64,000 nt of DNA from Faecalicoccus pleomorphus DSM 20574 (lineage in GTDB: Bacteria > Bacillota_I > Bacilli_A > Erysipelotrichales > Erysipelotrichaceae): assembly GCF_000420345.1 (NCBI RefSeq), contig NZ_ATUT01000009.1, positions 1-64,000 on the forward strand. The letters are read 5' to 3'. The notes beneath the pieces were generated by a model that did no database searches, was not told the DNA's origin, and saw only the letters and a program-made list of their open reading frames with translations. A program made the position numbers and the translations under genes. Each line of letters starts with the position of its first letter. Positions within the stretch are counted from its first letter, which is position 1. Shown piece after piece: positions 18,566 through 27,533 of this stretch.

Positions 18566-19870
18566 TTATTTAACCTCTTTTTTCGCCATCAATACAACAC
18601 TCTCAACATGTTGAGTCTGCGAGAACATATCAAATGGCTGCACAGATTTGATTTGATAGACTTCTTGTAGCTGCTTTAGATCTTTTGCCAATGTACTGGG
18701 ATTACAGGAAACATAAACAATCTGGTTAGGTTGTTTTTTTAAGATGACTTCCTTCATCAATGCATCTAGTCCTGCTCTTGGTGGATCTACCACCAAAGCA
18801 TCTATAGTTTCTTTCATGTCCCTTAAAGCTTTTCCGGCGTCCTCGCAAACAAAAGACACATGTTTCAAATGATTTCGCTGTGCGTTTTCATTTGCGTTTT
18901 GTACGGCATCCTCAATATATTCAATACCGATTACCTTTTTAGCTTTTTTGGCAAGCATCAAGCTCATGGCTCCAATCCCGCTATAGGCTTCTACTAAAAC
19001 ATCACAAGGCTGTATCAAATCTTTGACATAATGGTAAAGACGATAGGCTTGTCTTGTATTCAACTGGAAAAAAGAACGTGGAAGAAGCTGCAGAACCAAG
19101 TCATCCAAATGCAACTCCATTGTTTTCTGTCCATACAATAAGCGCATTTCTTTCCCATAGATATCTACACTATTGTCTGTTTTAATACTTTGCCATATAG
19201 AAACAACCTGTTCAAGTTGACTGATTTCTTTTAACATCTCTGCATCTAAAGTATCTTGACCCGTTACCAGAATAACTTGTATTTTTTCTTCAAATTCTTT
19301 GATGACAACGGTGCGTAATCCAGATTCTGTTTGAAAATCATACGCCTGCATCGAATACGTATTAAAAATACTTTCCAGCATCTGTCTGGTTTGCTCCAAA
19401 CTTTTTTGATGTACAATACATCGTGGAATGGAAACAAAAGTATTAGATTCTGCTTTGTACATACCCAATCTGATTTTTCCATCAACTTGTTTGACTGGCA
19501 TCTTACAGCTGTTTCGATACCCTAATACAGACTCATTTTTGATTATAGGATTGATCTTTCCTCGATAACCGGCATACTTGGCTAAGGTTTGTTTTAAGAT
19601 CTGCATCTTCATTAGACACTGGCCTTTATAATCTACATGCATCAAGGCACATCCATCACACTGGTCGGCATACGCACATGGCGATTTTCTTCGCCTTGGA
19701 CTTTCTTTAAGAATGCTTTGCAGATGGCCGATACTATATCGAGGCATTTCCTTTTCTAACGTAAAAGAAACAACTTCATCCGGAAGTGCTCCTTTAATAA
19801 ATACCGGTTTATGATGAAGATAACCGATTCCTTCAGCATTGATTCCCCATTTTTTTATCGTTGTTTTCAT
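18566..19870 (-). CDS. RlmD/RumA-family RNA (uracil-C5)-methyltransferase
   Basis: A 434-aa SAM-dependent methyltransferase for m5U in rRNA or tRNA. The N-terminal TRAM-like part is followed by an iron-sulfur cysteine cluster (C-A-Y-A-D-Q-C-D-G-C, ~65-74), the SAM site E-A-Y-S-G-I-G, D-P-P-R-A-G and the catalytic S-C-N-P-S-T. ATG 19870 has GGAGG just upstream; the in-frame TTG four codons earlier is inside that site. It overlaps the preceding rlmA-type gene by 4 bp. The exact target uracil cannot be read from sequence. Confidence 0.9.
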   Translation of the reverse strand: MKTTIKKWGINAEGIGYLHHKPVFIKGALPDEVVSFTLEKEMPRYSIGHLQSILKESPRRRKSPCAYADQCDGCALMHVDYKGQCLMKMQILKQTLAKYAGYRGKINPIIKNESVLGYRNSCKMPVKQVDGKIRLGMYKAESNTFVSIPRCIVHQKSLEQTRQMLESIFNTYSMQAYDFQTESGLRTVVIKEFEEKIQVILVTGQDTLDAEMLKEISQLEQVVSIWQSIKTDNSVDIYGKEMRLLYGQKTMELHLDDLVLQLLPRSFFQLNTRQAYRLYHYVKDLIQPCDVLVEAYSGIGAMSLMLAKKAKKVIGIEYIEDAVQNANENAQRNHLKHVSFVCEDAGKALRDMKETIDALVVDPPRAGLDALMKEVILKKQPNQIVYVSCNPSTLAKDLKQLQEVYQIKSVQPFDMFSQTQHVESVVLMAKKEVK

Positions 19871-20640
19871 TTTTTCCTCCAAATACGAATTAAAAATTCT
19901 ATAGTCACATCCATTCCTTGTAGTTCTTTTACTTTTTCTAAAGCCTTAGGATGTGTTTTATAACGATACGGTGTCATCTCTAGTAAGCTCCAACAATCTT
20001 TTATCCATTTTTTCTGCGATAAAATAGTTTCCTTTACCAATTCAAAATTTGAAAGCTCTTTAGACGACATGGGATTGAGATACGGCGTTTGATACAATAC
20101 TTCTTTTAATTCCAGACAATGTTTTGGACCTGGCCCAACTTCAATCCATATCCCTTTCTCTTGTAGAAGACGAGCAAACTCATCAGCAGCCTGGGGTACA
20201 AAAATAGATACGATACCATCAAAAGAAGAATCGGTAAAAGGTGCATCAAAAAAGCTGGAGACAATATATTGTGTCTTCTTATCTTGTTTGGAAGCGTATA
20301 GAATGGCTTCTTTACTCAAATCGATACCTACACAGCTTTGTACGATCTGTGAAAATGCCTTTGTATAATAACCTTGCCCACAGCCGGCATCCAGTAAGGT
20401 TTTGATTTCATATATTGACAATTGTTGACAAACAAACTGACGCATAAAATCATAAACATCACTTTCTAAAAAAGAGCTTCTCGCCTTAACCATCAACGCA
20501 TTATCCCCGGAATGCTTTTTCTGTTTCATTGATAAATTCACATAGCTCTGCCTGGCGATATCATAGACATGATGATTTGAACAGACAAAGCATTTTTCTT
20601 GTTTAACTAATGGCTCTTTACATTTTGGACAAATTAACAT
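19867..20640 (-). CDS. RlmA-type 23S rRNA (guanine-N1)-methyltransferase
   Basis: A 257-aa protein with an N-terminal zinc site (C-P-K-C ... C-F-V-C ... H) and a Rossmann SAM domain (L-L-D-A-G-C-G-Q-G-Y, ~residue 82). The segment Y-D-I-A-R-Q-S-Y-V-N-L and the following K-K-H-S-G-D are hallmarks of RlmA(I/II), which methylate G745 or G748 in 23S rRNA. Gram-positives usually have the RlmA(II) type linked to tylosin response; I cannot assign the subtype. The -10-like TAAACT lies six bases before ATG with no SD. Confidence 0.85.
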   Translation of the reverse strand: MLICPKCKEPLVKQEKCFVCSNHHVYDIARQSYVNLSMKQKKHSGDNALMVKARSSFLESDVYDFMRQFVCQQLSIYEIKTLLDAGCGQGYYTKAFSQIVQSCVGIDLSKEAILYASKQDKKTQYIVSSFFDAPFTDSSFDGIVSIFVPQAADEFARLLQEKGIWIEVGPGPKHCLELKEVLYQTPYLNPMSSKELSNFELVKETILSQKKWIKDCWSLLEMTPYRYKTHPKALEKVKELQGMDVTIEFLIRIWRKK

Positions 20641-20646
20641 AGCTAA

Positions 20647-20652
20647 AGTTTA
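20647..20652 (-). promoter_or_regulatory. Possible -10 box directly before the rlmA-type gene
   Basis: TAAACT ends six bases before ATG 20640, placing the predicted transcription start on the A of the start codon. The -35 region is only a T run, so the promoter is weakly supported alone. Confidence 0.35.
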
Positions 20653-20663
20653 CAACAAATCCA

Positions 20664-20699
20664 CAAAAGAAAAAAGACTTCATCTTGTGATGAAATCTT
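20664..20699 (-). terminator. Terminator of ezrA-nifS-thiI
   Basis: On the minus strand an 11-bp stem AAGATTTCATC / GATGAAGTCTT (one G-T pair) with an ACAA loop, then a T run. It overlaps the thiI stop codon. Confidence 0.8.
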
Positions 20700-21888
20700 A
20701 AAATAAATCGCCCTCTTCTTTTTGAGGATGTACCCAGATCGACTGCACGTTCTCAATACATTCCTGTACTAAAGCTTCATAGTCAAAACGAGCTTCATAT
20801 TGTTTACATTTATCCACTCTTGGTTTAGTCACAGGGTTTTTCGGTGTGAAAATCGTACAACAATCTTCATAAGGTAAAATGCTGGTTTCATATGTACCAA
20901 TCTTTTTAGCCAGATCAATGATTTCAATTTTATCCATACATACGACTGGACGAATCATAGGTAAGTTTGTAACTTCATTGATGGCCACCATGCTCTCCAA
21001 AGTCTGACTGGCAACCTGTCCTACACTCTCTCCGGTACAGATGGCCAGGGCTTTTCGGTTTTGTGCTAAACCTGCCGCAATACGCATCATCATCCTTCGC
21101 ATCAATGTAATGGCATAGCTTTCATCCGCATTTTGATAGATTGCAAGCTGTAAGTTAGTAAAAGGTACAATATGCACCAGTAGATCGCCCTGATAGCCGG
21201 ATACCAGTCTTGCGAGTTCCATGACTTTTTCTTTGGCATTCTCACTGGTATAAGGTGGTGAAGCATAATGAATGCATTCGATACGAACCCCACGTTTCAT
21301 CATCAAATACGAAGCGACCGGCGAATCAATACCACCAGATAGAAGGACCATGGCTTTTCCTCCCACTCCAACCGGATATCCACCAGCCCCCGGATACTTG
21401 TCTGTCATGATATAAGTCGCATCCGCATGCACCTCAATAACAATCTTGACATCAGGATTATGCACATCGACCTTCCATTCACTGTTTTTTAAGATCGATG
21501 TTGCAACCATACGGTTGATTTGATCCGAAATAATCGGGAAATTTTTATCCGAACGACGAGCCGCCACTTTAAAAGTCTTTTTTTCCTGCAAAGGCAGGGT
21601 CTGCATACATGCTTGTATGATTTCATCCATATCGCTGTTGGTCTTGATCGCAAAACTAAACGAGGAAATACCAAACACCTTTGCGATCACATCTTTGACT
21701 TGATTCGCATCCTCATCATGTAAATAGATGTACATACGATCATGTTGGCGTTCAATTTCCAATGTCGGAAAACCCTTCGTTGCTTTTTTTATATTTTCAT
21801 GAAGCTGTTTTATAAAGGTATTGCGGTTCTTTCCCTTTAAAGAAAGTTCCCCATATCGAATCAGTATATGATCATATTTGTAATCCAT
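20698..21888 (-). CDS. thiI: tRNA 4-thiouridine synthetase ThiI
   Basis: A 396-aa enzyme that adenylates U8 of tRNA and inserts sulfur. It starts with Y-G-E-L-S-L-K-G-K-N-R (NFLD), then the THUMP domain (~60-165) and the PP-loop S-G-G-I-D-S-P-V-A (~185). It lacks the C-terminal rhodanese domain of E. coli ThiI, the usual situation in Gram-positives where sulfur comes directly from a dedicated cysteine desulfurase. That desulfurase gene lies immediately upstream and overlaps by 17 bp. Confidence 0.94.
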   Translation of the reverse strand: MDYKYDHILIRYGELSLKGKNRNTFIKQLHENIKKATKGFPTLEIERQHDRMYIYLHDEDANQVKDVIAKVFGISSFSFAIKTNSDMDEIIQACMQTLPLQEKKTFKVAARRSDKNFPIISDQINRMVATSILKNSEWKVDVHNPDVKIVIEVHADATYIMTDKYPGAGGYPVGVGGKAMVLLSGGIDSPVASYLMMKRGVRIECIHYASPPYTSENAKEKVMELARLVSGYQGDLLVHIVPFTNLQLAIYQNADESYAITLMRRMMMRIAAGLAQNRKALAICTGESVGQVASQTLESMVAINEVTNLPMIRPVVCMDKIEIIDLAKKIGTYETSILPYEDCCTIFTPKNPVTKPRVDKCKQYEARFDYEALVQECIENVQSIWVHPQKEEGDLF

Positions 21889-23002
21889 AACTTTTTAAAA
21901 TCTCCTTACATATTTCTATAAACTCTTTTGCCTGCTCTATCGTGTTGTCCTTATCAAAAGACAAACGAATCATATGTGTCGCAATTTTTTCATCATATCC
22001 CATGTGCAGCAAGATAGCACTAGCATGTTTTGAATGCGAAGAACATGTGCTTTTTGCGCTCACACAAACACCCTTCTGATTTAAGGCATTCAATAAAACC
22101 TCGCTTGTAATCTGATCAAAAGACACATTTAAGATATAAGGAATCGCATCTTCCGGTGAATTGATGTGCGCACCGGGAATCTTTACAAGTTCTTTGCGTA
22201 AATATTGATTGATCTTTTGAACTTTATCATAAGACGCTTTTTGTTCCTGCAAAGCCAGACGAATCGTTTTGGCAGCACAAATATTGACAGGCGCATTGCT
22301 GGTGCCGCCTCGTAAGCCAAATTCCTGCTGTCCCCCCTGAATCAAAGGCATAAGCTGAACCTTCTTCTTTTTGATCAAGATACCGCTTCCCTTTAAACCG
22401 TGGATCTTATGCATTGAAAATGTCGCAAGATCTAGCTTTTCAAAAGGAATATCAATTTTAGAAAAGCTTTGTACACAATCACAATGAAACACGCAGGTTG
22501 GATGCGTATGAACAACATCGGCTAATTCATCGATTGGATTGATGGCTCCCATTTCATTGTTGACATGCATACAAGATACAAGAATCGTATCTTTTCGTAT
22601 CTTGTTTTTAAGCTCCTGCGGTGTAACCTTGCCACTGGCATCAATAGACAAGTATTCAACTTCAAAGCCCATAGATTGTAGCCATTCAAAAGAATGACTC
22701 ACACTGGCATGTTCCGCATTGGATAAAAGAATGTGCTTTCCTCGATGTGAATTAGCCAAACAGTAACCAATGATAGCCAATGAATTGGATTCACTGGCGC
22801 TGGAAGTAAACAACACTTCTTCATAAGCAACTTTCAACATCTCGGCAATCTTTTTGCGAGATGTTTCCATCATTTTTGAAACCTCACGCCCCGGTGTATG
22901 CATCGCATCCGGATTGGCATACGCTTCCTGTATCAACTGGGCATAAATACGAGAAACCTCTGCACGTACAGAGGTTGTCGAAGAATTATCAAAATAAATC
23001 AT
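21872..23002 (-). CDS. Cysteine desulfurase (NifS/IscS-like, partner of ThiI)
   Basis: A 376-aa PLP enzyme that takes sulfur from cysteine. The PLP lysine lies in S-M-H-K-I-H-G (~residue 200) and the catalytic cysteine in S-T-C-S-S (~320); the N-terminus Y-F-D-N-S-S-T-T is typical. Because the gene overlaps thiI, it most likely serves tRNA thiolation like B. subtilis NifZ, rather than general Fe-S assembly. It starts 2 bp after the ezrA stop, with CAGGTG upstream. Confidence 0.92.
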   Translation of the reverse strand: MIYFDNSSTTSVRAEVSRIYAQLIQEAYANPDAMHTPGREVSKMMETSRKKIAEMLKVAYEEVLFTSSASESNSLAIIGYCLANSHRGKHILLSNAEHASVSHSFEWLQSMGFEVEYLSIDASGKVTPQELKNKIRKDTILVSCMHVNNEMGAINPIDELADVVHTHPTCVFHCDCVQSFSKIDIPFEKLDLATFSMHKIHGLKGSGILIKKKKVQLMPLIQGGQQEFGLRGGTSNAPVNICAAKTIRLALQEQKASYDKVQKINQYLRKELVKIPGAHINSPEDAIPYILNVSFDQITSEVLLNALNQKGVCVSAKSTCSSHSKHASAILLHMGYDEKIATHMIRLSFDKDNTIEQAKEFIEICKEILKSYGLQI

Positions 23003-23003
23003 A

Positions 23004-24779
23004 TTATTGCACCTGATTCATCACGGCCGGATCTTTTTTCGCAATCAGCTTTTCATAAATGCCCGGATGCATGTTTTCAATGGCCTGAATCGCAATACGT
23101 AAGGCTTTTGTATATTCACCATTATGGAAATACAATTCAGCCTTAGTCAGTTCTGTATCCATTTCCGGATGGCTGCTTCTAAAACGATTTCCAAAGACGA
23201 TCGCATTTTCCACCATAACTGCCACACCAGTTAAGTTATTAGCGTTGTTGTAGAGTTTATAGATAAAATCAATCGCATCCTGCAGATCTGCATTCAATGT
23301 CTGTACATCTAACGGACTATGATCCAATACTACACGCACTCTTTGAATCAAGCGTTCTCCTTCTTTGATATCATCATCAAATTGACCGGAGATGCTTGGC
23401 AGCTGGCGAATCGCTGCATTCAAACGAACTTCATTTAAAATCAACTGTAGCTTGATCAACTGCTTTTTCGCACGACTTTCATCACTGCTGGCACCTACCA
23501 GCATTTTCTTCATGGACTGAATCTGTTTTTCAAACTCATCAGCTTCCTGCACAAAAGCACGATAATTGTGAATCAGATCCACACTTGTTTTATCATCCTG
23601 ATTCAACTGTGTTTCAATCAAATGTTTCTTCTCTTTTAAAGTGGCACACTGTTTATCCGCCAACATGAAATGCTGCGTCCAGTCTTCGAGACCAAAACGA
23701 TCTTTAATATTGGCATACAAGCTTTTGATTTCAGATAATTCATCTTCAATACGATCCAGGATGGCCAACTTGGCATTTAAATCGCCATGAATTTCTTCAT
23801 AAGCACTCTGTTCCTGTGAAATGTTATCCTGTAATACCAAAACCGCATCGGTTGTTTCATTCAACAATGTATCAGCTTTGGTTACTTCACCAGAATCTAA
23901 TAAACTCAATGCGTTTTGCACATGATCCTTAAATCCGCTTACTTTATTCATTGGCTGTAAATAGCTCAAATCTAAACCGCTTGCCTCCATAGTCTGAACA
24001 TTGTGTTCAACTTCTTCAATGGCTCTAGGCAATACGGTCTTTGCCTTTTCATACAGATCCGGATAGGCTGCGATCACAGAGCTTAATGTATCGACCTGCT
24101 TACTGATCTTTTCACATTCATCTTTTGCCTTATTAAACTCGGAAGCATACATCCATTCTTCGAAATTTGTAAACTGATTCTCAATATCTTCCAACTTGGC
24201 ATCAATCAAAACGGCAGCGCCATAGAAGCTGCTTCGATTATCCTGATAAACAGTTTTTACACTGCGGAAACGTTCTTTTAAAGCACTGGCCAGCTCGCGA
24301 ACTTCGCTTTCCTTTTCCAAAATATGATCTAAGCTCTGGTTCACGATACGAATTCTTTCTTTCGTATCATCAATCAAAGATTCGATTTCATCCATTTTAC
24401 GCATGGCTTTTTTCGCACGGCGAGAATCTAACAGATGATCGGCATCCGTAAATAAATCTTCAATTGTAGAAACACTTTGTTGGCAAGTATTATATTTTGT
24501 CGTTAAATTCTTAACACGTTCCATGACATCATCATTGACACGGGCAAATGCACTGGCTTTGTTGAATTTAAAAGCCAACTGGTTATTGCGAATCTCATTG
24601 ATTTCCACTTCCAGCTCTGTCAAACGTTTTTCTGCCTTACGACGACGAATCATTCTGGAAACGATCCAAATCAAGATCAACAACAAAAAAGCGACGGCGA
24701 TGTATACCAGTACGGTCGTTGATATATGTGAACTAATAAAATCAATGAACGAATTAAAAATATCTAAAACTGCATCCAT
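23004..24779 (-). CDS. ezrA: EzrA, septation ring formation regulator
   Basis: A 591-aa protein with an extracellular N-terminal stub, one membrane span (residues ~20-40, V-L-V-Y-I-A-V-A-F-L-L-L-I) and a long coiled-coil cytoplasmic region rich in Glu, Lys and Leu. This topology and length match EzrA, which acts at the FtsZ ring and restrains extra Z-rings. ATG 24779 has GGGAGG upstream; the TTG five codons earlier is inside that site. First gene of the ezrA-nifS-thiI unit. Confidence 0.88.
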   Translation of the reverse strand: MDAVLDIFNSFIDFISSHISTTVLVYIAVAFLLLILIWIVSRMIRRRKAEKRLTELEVEINEIRNNQLAFKFNKASAFARVNDDVMERVKNLTTKYNTCQQSVSTIEDLFTDADHLLDSRRAKKAMRKMDEIESLIDDTKERIRIVNQSLDHILEKESEVRELASALKERFRSVKTVYQDNRSSFYGAAVLIDAKLEDIENQFTNFEEWMYASEFNKAKDECEKISKQVDTLSSVIAAYPDLYEKAKTVLPRAIEEVEHNVQTMEASGLDLSYLQPMNKVSGFKDHVQNALSLLDSGEVTKADTLLNETTDAVLVLQDNISQEQSAYEEIHGDLNAKLAILDRIEDELSEIKSLYANIKDRFGLEDWTQHFMLADKQCATLKEKKHLIETQLNQDDKTSVDLIHNYRAFVQEADEFEKQIQSMKKMLVGASSDESRAKKQLIKLQLILNEVRLNAAIRQLPSISGQFDDDIKEGERLIQRVRVVLDHSPLDVQTLNADLQDAIDFIYKLYNNANNLTGVAVMVENAIVFGNRFRSSHPEMDTELTKAELYFHNGEYTKALRIAIQAIENMHPGIYEKLIAKKDPAVMNQVQ

Positions 24780-24853
24780 GACAGTACCTCCCAAATAAAT
24801 CTCATATATTATAACAAATCTTTATATTCTGTGCATTAACATTTCAAATTTTC

Positions 24854-24882
24854 TTGATTTATAAAGGTACATTTGGTATGAT
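24854..24882 (+). promoter_or_regulatory. Predicted sigma-A promoter of rpsD
   Basis: TTGATT, 17-nt spacer, TATGAT, about 170 bp before the rpsD start. Confidence 0.65.
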
Positions 24883-24888
24883 TTCTAG

Positions 24889-25046
24889 GCATAAATTGAT
24901 AGCAGCATACAAAGCCGTCAAGCCAGCGTTGTAAGCTTTATAGCGATGTGAGTAAGCTAATAGCTGATAGCGGAAAAGATCGGTTACAACACACTTGGTG
25001 GTGATTTGTACTGTTATTGTTTTATGAAGAGTAAAACAATAGGAGG
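24889..25046 (+). promoter_or_regulatory. rpsD leader RNA (probable S4 autoregulatory leader)
   Basis: About 160 nt of 5' UTR with several complementary segments. The last is a perfect 10-bp hairpin (TATTGTTTTA, 25015-25024, with TAAAACAATA, 25032-25041) that abuts the GGAGG site. In B. subtilis and other Bacillota S4 represses its own rpsD mRNA by binding the leader. The location and structure fit that role; I did not fold the RNA. Confidence 0.55.
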
Positions 25047-25052
25047 AAAATT

Positions 25053-25661
25053 ATGTCTAGAAACACAGGAAGTATCTGGAAAAAGTCTCGTCGTTTAGGC
25101 TTCTCCGTCCTGGAAACAGGTGAAGAGCTGAACCGTCGTCCTTATGCTCCAGGTCAGCACGGAAAAGGTCGCCGTGTAAAATTAACAAACTATGGTATTC
25201 AGTTACAGGAAAAACAGCGTATTCGTCATACGTATCAGCTAAGCGAGAAACAGTTCTATAACACATACAAGAAAGCAAGTAAAAAACCTGGTTCTGCCGG
25301 TCATAACTTCTTGATCATGTTGGAATCTCGTTTGGACAACCTGGTTTACCGTATGGGATTTGCCCGTACACGTCGCGGAAGCCGTCAGTTAGTTAACCAC
25401 GGACACATCTTTGTAGATGGAAAGAAAGTGGATATCCCTAGCTTCCAGGTAAAACCTGGTCAGGTGATCGAAGTACGTGAACGTGCTAAAAACATGGCTT
25501 CTATCAACGAAGCATTAGAAGCCGCTACTACAATCGTTGATTACGTTGATGTTGACAAAGAAGCTAAAAAAGGAACTTATTCACGTTATCCTGAACGTAA
25601 CGAATTGTTCACAGCTCAGCCAATCAATGAACTGTTAGTTGTTGAGTTCTACAACCGCTAA
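25053..25661 (+). CDS. rpsD: 30S ribosomal protein S4
   Basis: A 202-aa primary 16S rRNA-binding protein. The N-terminal domain is without zinc cysteines (C- form); the S4 RNA-binding domain (R-L-D-N-L-V-Y-R-M-G-F and V-N-H-G-H-I-F-V-D-G) begins near residue 92. GGAGG precedes ATG. It is monocistronic with its own terminator, as in Bacillales. Confidence 0.97.
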   Translation: MSRNTGSIWKKSRRLGFSVLETGEELNRRPYAPGQHGKGRRVKLTNYGIQLQEKQRIRHTYQLSEKQFYNTYKKASKKPGSAGHNFLIMLESRLDNLVYRMGFARTRRGSRQLVNHGHIFVDGKKVDIPSFQVKPGQVIEVRERAKNMASINEALEAATTIVDYVDVDKEAKKGTYSRYPERNELFTAQPINELLVVEFYNR

Positions 25662-25662
25662 T

Positions 25663-25696
25663 AAAAAATCTCTGCTTGCTGCAGAGATTTTTTTAT
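25663..25696 (+). terminator. Terminator of rpsD
   Basis: ATCTCTGC / GCAGAGAT stem with TTGCT loop, followed by a run of seven T, just after the stop. Confidence 0.9.
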
Positions 25697-25770
25697 TGAT
25701 CTTCAAATTTTAAATACTTAAAAACGGAGATTACAACTGTGAATCCTATGACCTATATTGTAAAAATTAT

Positions 25771-26088
25771 TTAAGCAGTATGTATAAATCCAATATGTTC
25801 AGCTACAAAGACACTGTTATAATACACTTTATCGTCTTTGTGATATGCGCGTGAAGATATTCTTCCCTTTACAGTGATCCATGAGCCTGTTTTCATCGTA
25901 CTGCAAAGCGTTTCTGCCAATCCTCGCCATACCTCAATCTGAAATGTATCCAACTCATACACACCATCAGCATTCGCATACGGTCTTTCTACTTCCAACA
26001 ATACATTACAAACCTTTTCTCCCGAAGGAATAGATCTAAGCTGTGGCATCTCTTTGATCTGCCCTACCAGACAAAATACATTCATCAT
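25771..26088 (-). CDS. Short single-stranded DNA-binding protein
   Basis: A 104/105-aa OB-fold protein of the SSB family (N-V-F-C-L-V-G-Q-I, later D-T-F-Q-I-E-V-W-R-G-L-A-E and I-T-V-K-G-R-I). It ends right after the OB fold and lacks the acidic C-terminal tip that recruits replication proteins. B. subtilis has a comparable short paralogue, SsbB/YwpH, for transformation. Two adjacent ATGs (26088, 26085) follow GGGAGG; the second has better spacing. No replication genes are next to it, so it is probably an accessory SSB; a competence role is an inference. Confidence 0.78.
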   Translation of the reverse strand: MMNVFCLVGQIKEMPQLRSIPSGEKVCNVLLEVERPYANADGVYELDTFQIEVWRGLAETLCSTMKTGSWITVKGRISSRAYHKDDKVYYNSVFVAEHIGFIHTA

Positions 26089-26164
26089 TTACCTCCCTAT
26101 CCGGTATGGGTATCTTCCCATATTTATCACCTGCCTTCGAGGATAGGATAGCCATTTTCATCAA

Positions 26165-26206
26165 ACAAAACAAACGAGCCAGTTATTCTAACCAGCTCGT
26201 TTTTAT
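26165..26206 (-). terminator. Terminator of the ymfF-ymfH-type pair
   Basis: Hairpin GAGC-CA-GTTA-TTC-TAAC-CA-GCTC flanked by T-rich sequence, ~65 bp past the stop at 26268. Confidence 0.65.
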
Positions 26207-26267
26207 GTCAAATTAGAGACCTATTGTCCTCTAAAAACAAGTAATATGGATTGATTTATACAAATTA

Positions 26268-27533
26268 TCATTCATTATAGTTTTTTAAATAAACTCGGCT
26301 TTGATGAGATAGATCAAGCTTTGAAACCATCTTAAAGACCTCATCTCGTTTTACAGCAGCTATAGTATCCAAAAGCTCAAAATAAGAGACACCCTGCACC
26401 TCAGATTGAAACAGGTCGATCGCAAAACTTTCAAAATGATCAAAGGTGCGTAAAGACTGTGCATAGGATTTATTCTTTAAACTGTTAAAAATTAAGTCGT
26501 CCATGGCTTTTGTCTGCATCTTATACAAAACATCTTCTACGATTTGAAAGAATTCTTCCGTTTTCTTTGTCTGCGCATAAAACATCAAATACGCATGGTC
26601 CGACGTGATCTCACACTCTGCACCAAAGGATGTAGTAAGTATCCGTTGATCCATCCATGATTGAAAGTCCGGATTCAAAGAGCTAAACCATGCATCTAAA
26701 CTCATTTGAAGCGCAAAATCTATACAAGCTGCCTGTAAAGGATCTAAGATCGGTTTTAACTTAACGGCAAGAGCAACATAAGGAACACTGATATCCATTC
26801 GATCTTCTACGATCTCTTTGGCGACCGTATCCGGTTCCTTTAAAAAAACACGTTCTGTTAGATGTGAAAAGTGTTTATCATAGCTTTCCTGTTTTTGCTC
26901 GATCTCTTTCAACAACAAACAGGGCTCTTTTCCCGTAACCCCGACCAGAACCATATTTTGGGGATCATACTGATCGTTATAAAACGTTTCCAGATCTGTA
27001 ACCTTCATGGATGCGATATCTTCCGGATTTCCTAAAACATCAATCCGAATCGGATGCGTTTGATATAAGGCATTCCATACCAGCTTCATCAGTCTTGTTT
27101 CCGGACTTTGTTGATACATATTGTATTCACTTAAAATAATGCCTTTTTCTTTTTCAACACTATCCTCATCAATATCCAGATTTTGCACAAAATCCATTAA
27201 AAGAGATAATGGTTTATCCGGATTGGACGATGTGGAAAAATAGTAAGCCGTCTCACTCAAGCCGGTAAAGGCATTGGTCATGGCTCCCAGATCGGCAAAC
27301 TGATCTGTCACATCCTGTCCATATAGACGAAACATCTGATGTTCTAAAAAATGAGCGCATCCGCTGGGATATGTCAATTGTTCCAACCCTCGCTTTTGAC
27401 AAAGATCCATACCACCGGCCTTTATCCCCAACAAGAAAAAGGACTGAGAAAACTGTGGCTTATGAACAAGGAGCACCTTCATCCCGTTTTTCAAGGTCTT
27501 TGAAAACCATTCAAAATTATACTTCTTCATCAT
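26268..27533 (-). CDS. M16-family metallopeptidase-like protein (YmfH type)
   Basis: A 421-aa M16 (insulinase/pitrilysin) family protein with the inverted zinc motif H-F-L-E-H (~residue 70) and the downstream glutamate region (E-K-E-K-G-I-I-L-S-E). It is the catalytic partner in a two-gene M16 pair; NCBI names these YfmF/YfmH and links them to 5-aminopentanol modification of EF-P in B. subtilis (ymfF/ymfH). It overlaps its partner by 17 bp. In this window efp lacks the target lysine, so the actual role here is open. Confidence 0.85.
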   Translation of the reverse strand: MMKKYNFEWFSKTLKNGMKVLLVHKPQFSQSFFLLGIKAGGMDLCQKRGLEQLTYPSGCAHFLEHQMFRLYGQDVTDQFADLGAMTNAFTGLSETAYYFSTSSNPDKPLSLLMDFVQNLDIDEDSVEKEKGIILSEYNMYQQSPETRLMKLVWNALYQTHPIRIDVLGNPEDIASMKVTDLETFYNDQYDPQNMVLVGVTGKEPCLLLKEIEQKQESYDKHFSHLTERVFLKEPDTVAKEIVEDRMDISVPYVALAVKLKPILDPLQAACIDFALQMSLDAWFSSLNPDFQSWMDQRILTTSFGAECEITSDHAYLMFYAQTKKTEEFFQIVEDVLYKMQTKAMDDLIFNSLKNKSYAQSLRTFDHFESFAIDLFQSEVQGVSYFELLDTIAAVKRDEVFKMVSKLDLSHQSRVYLKNYNE

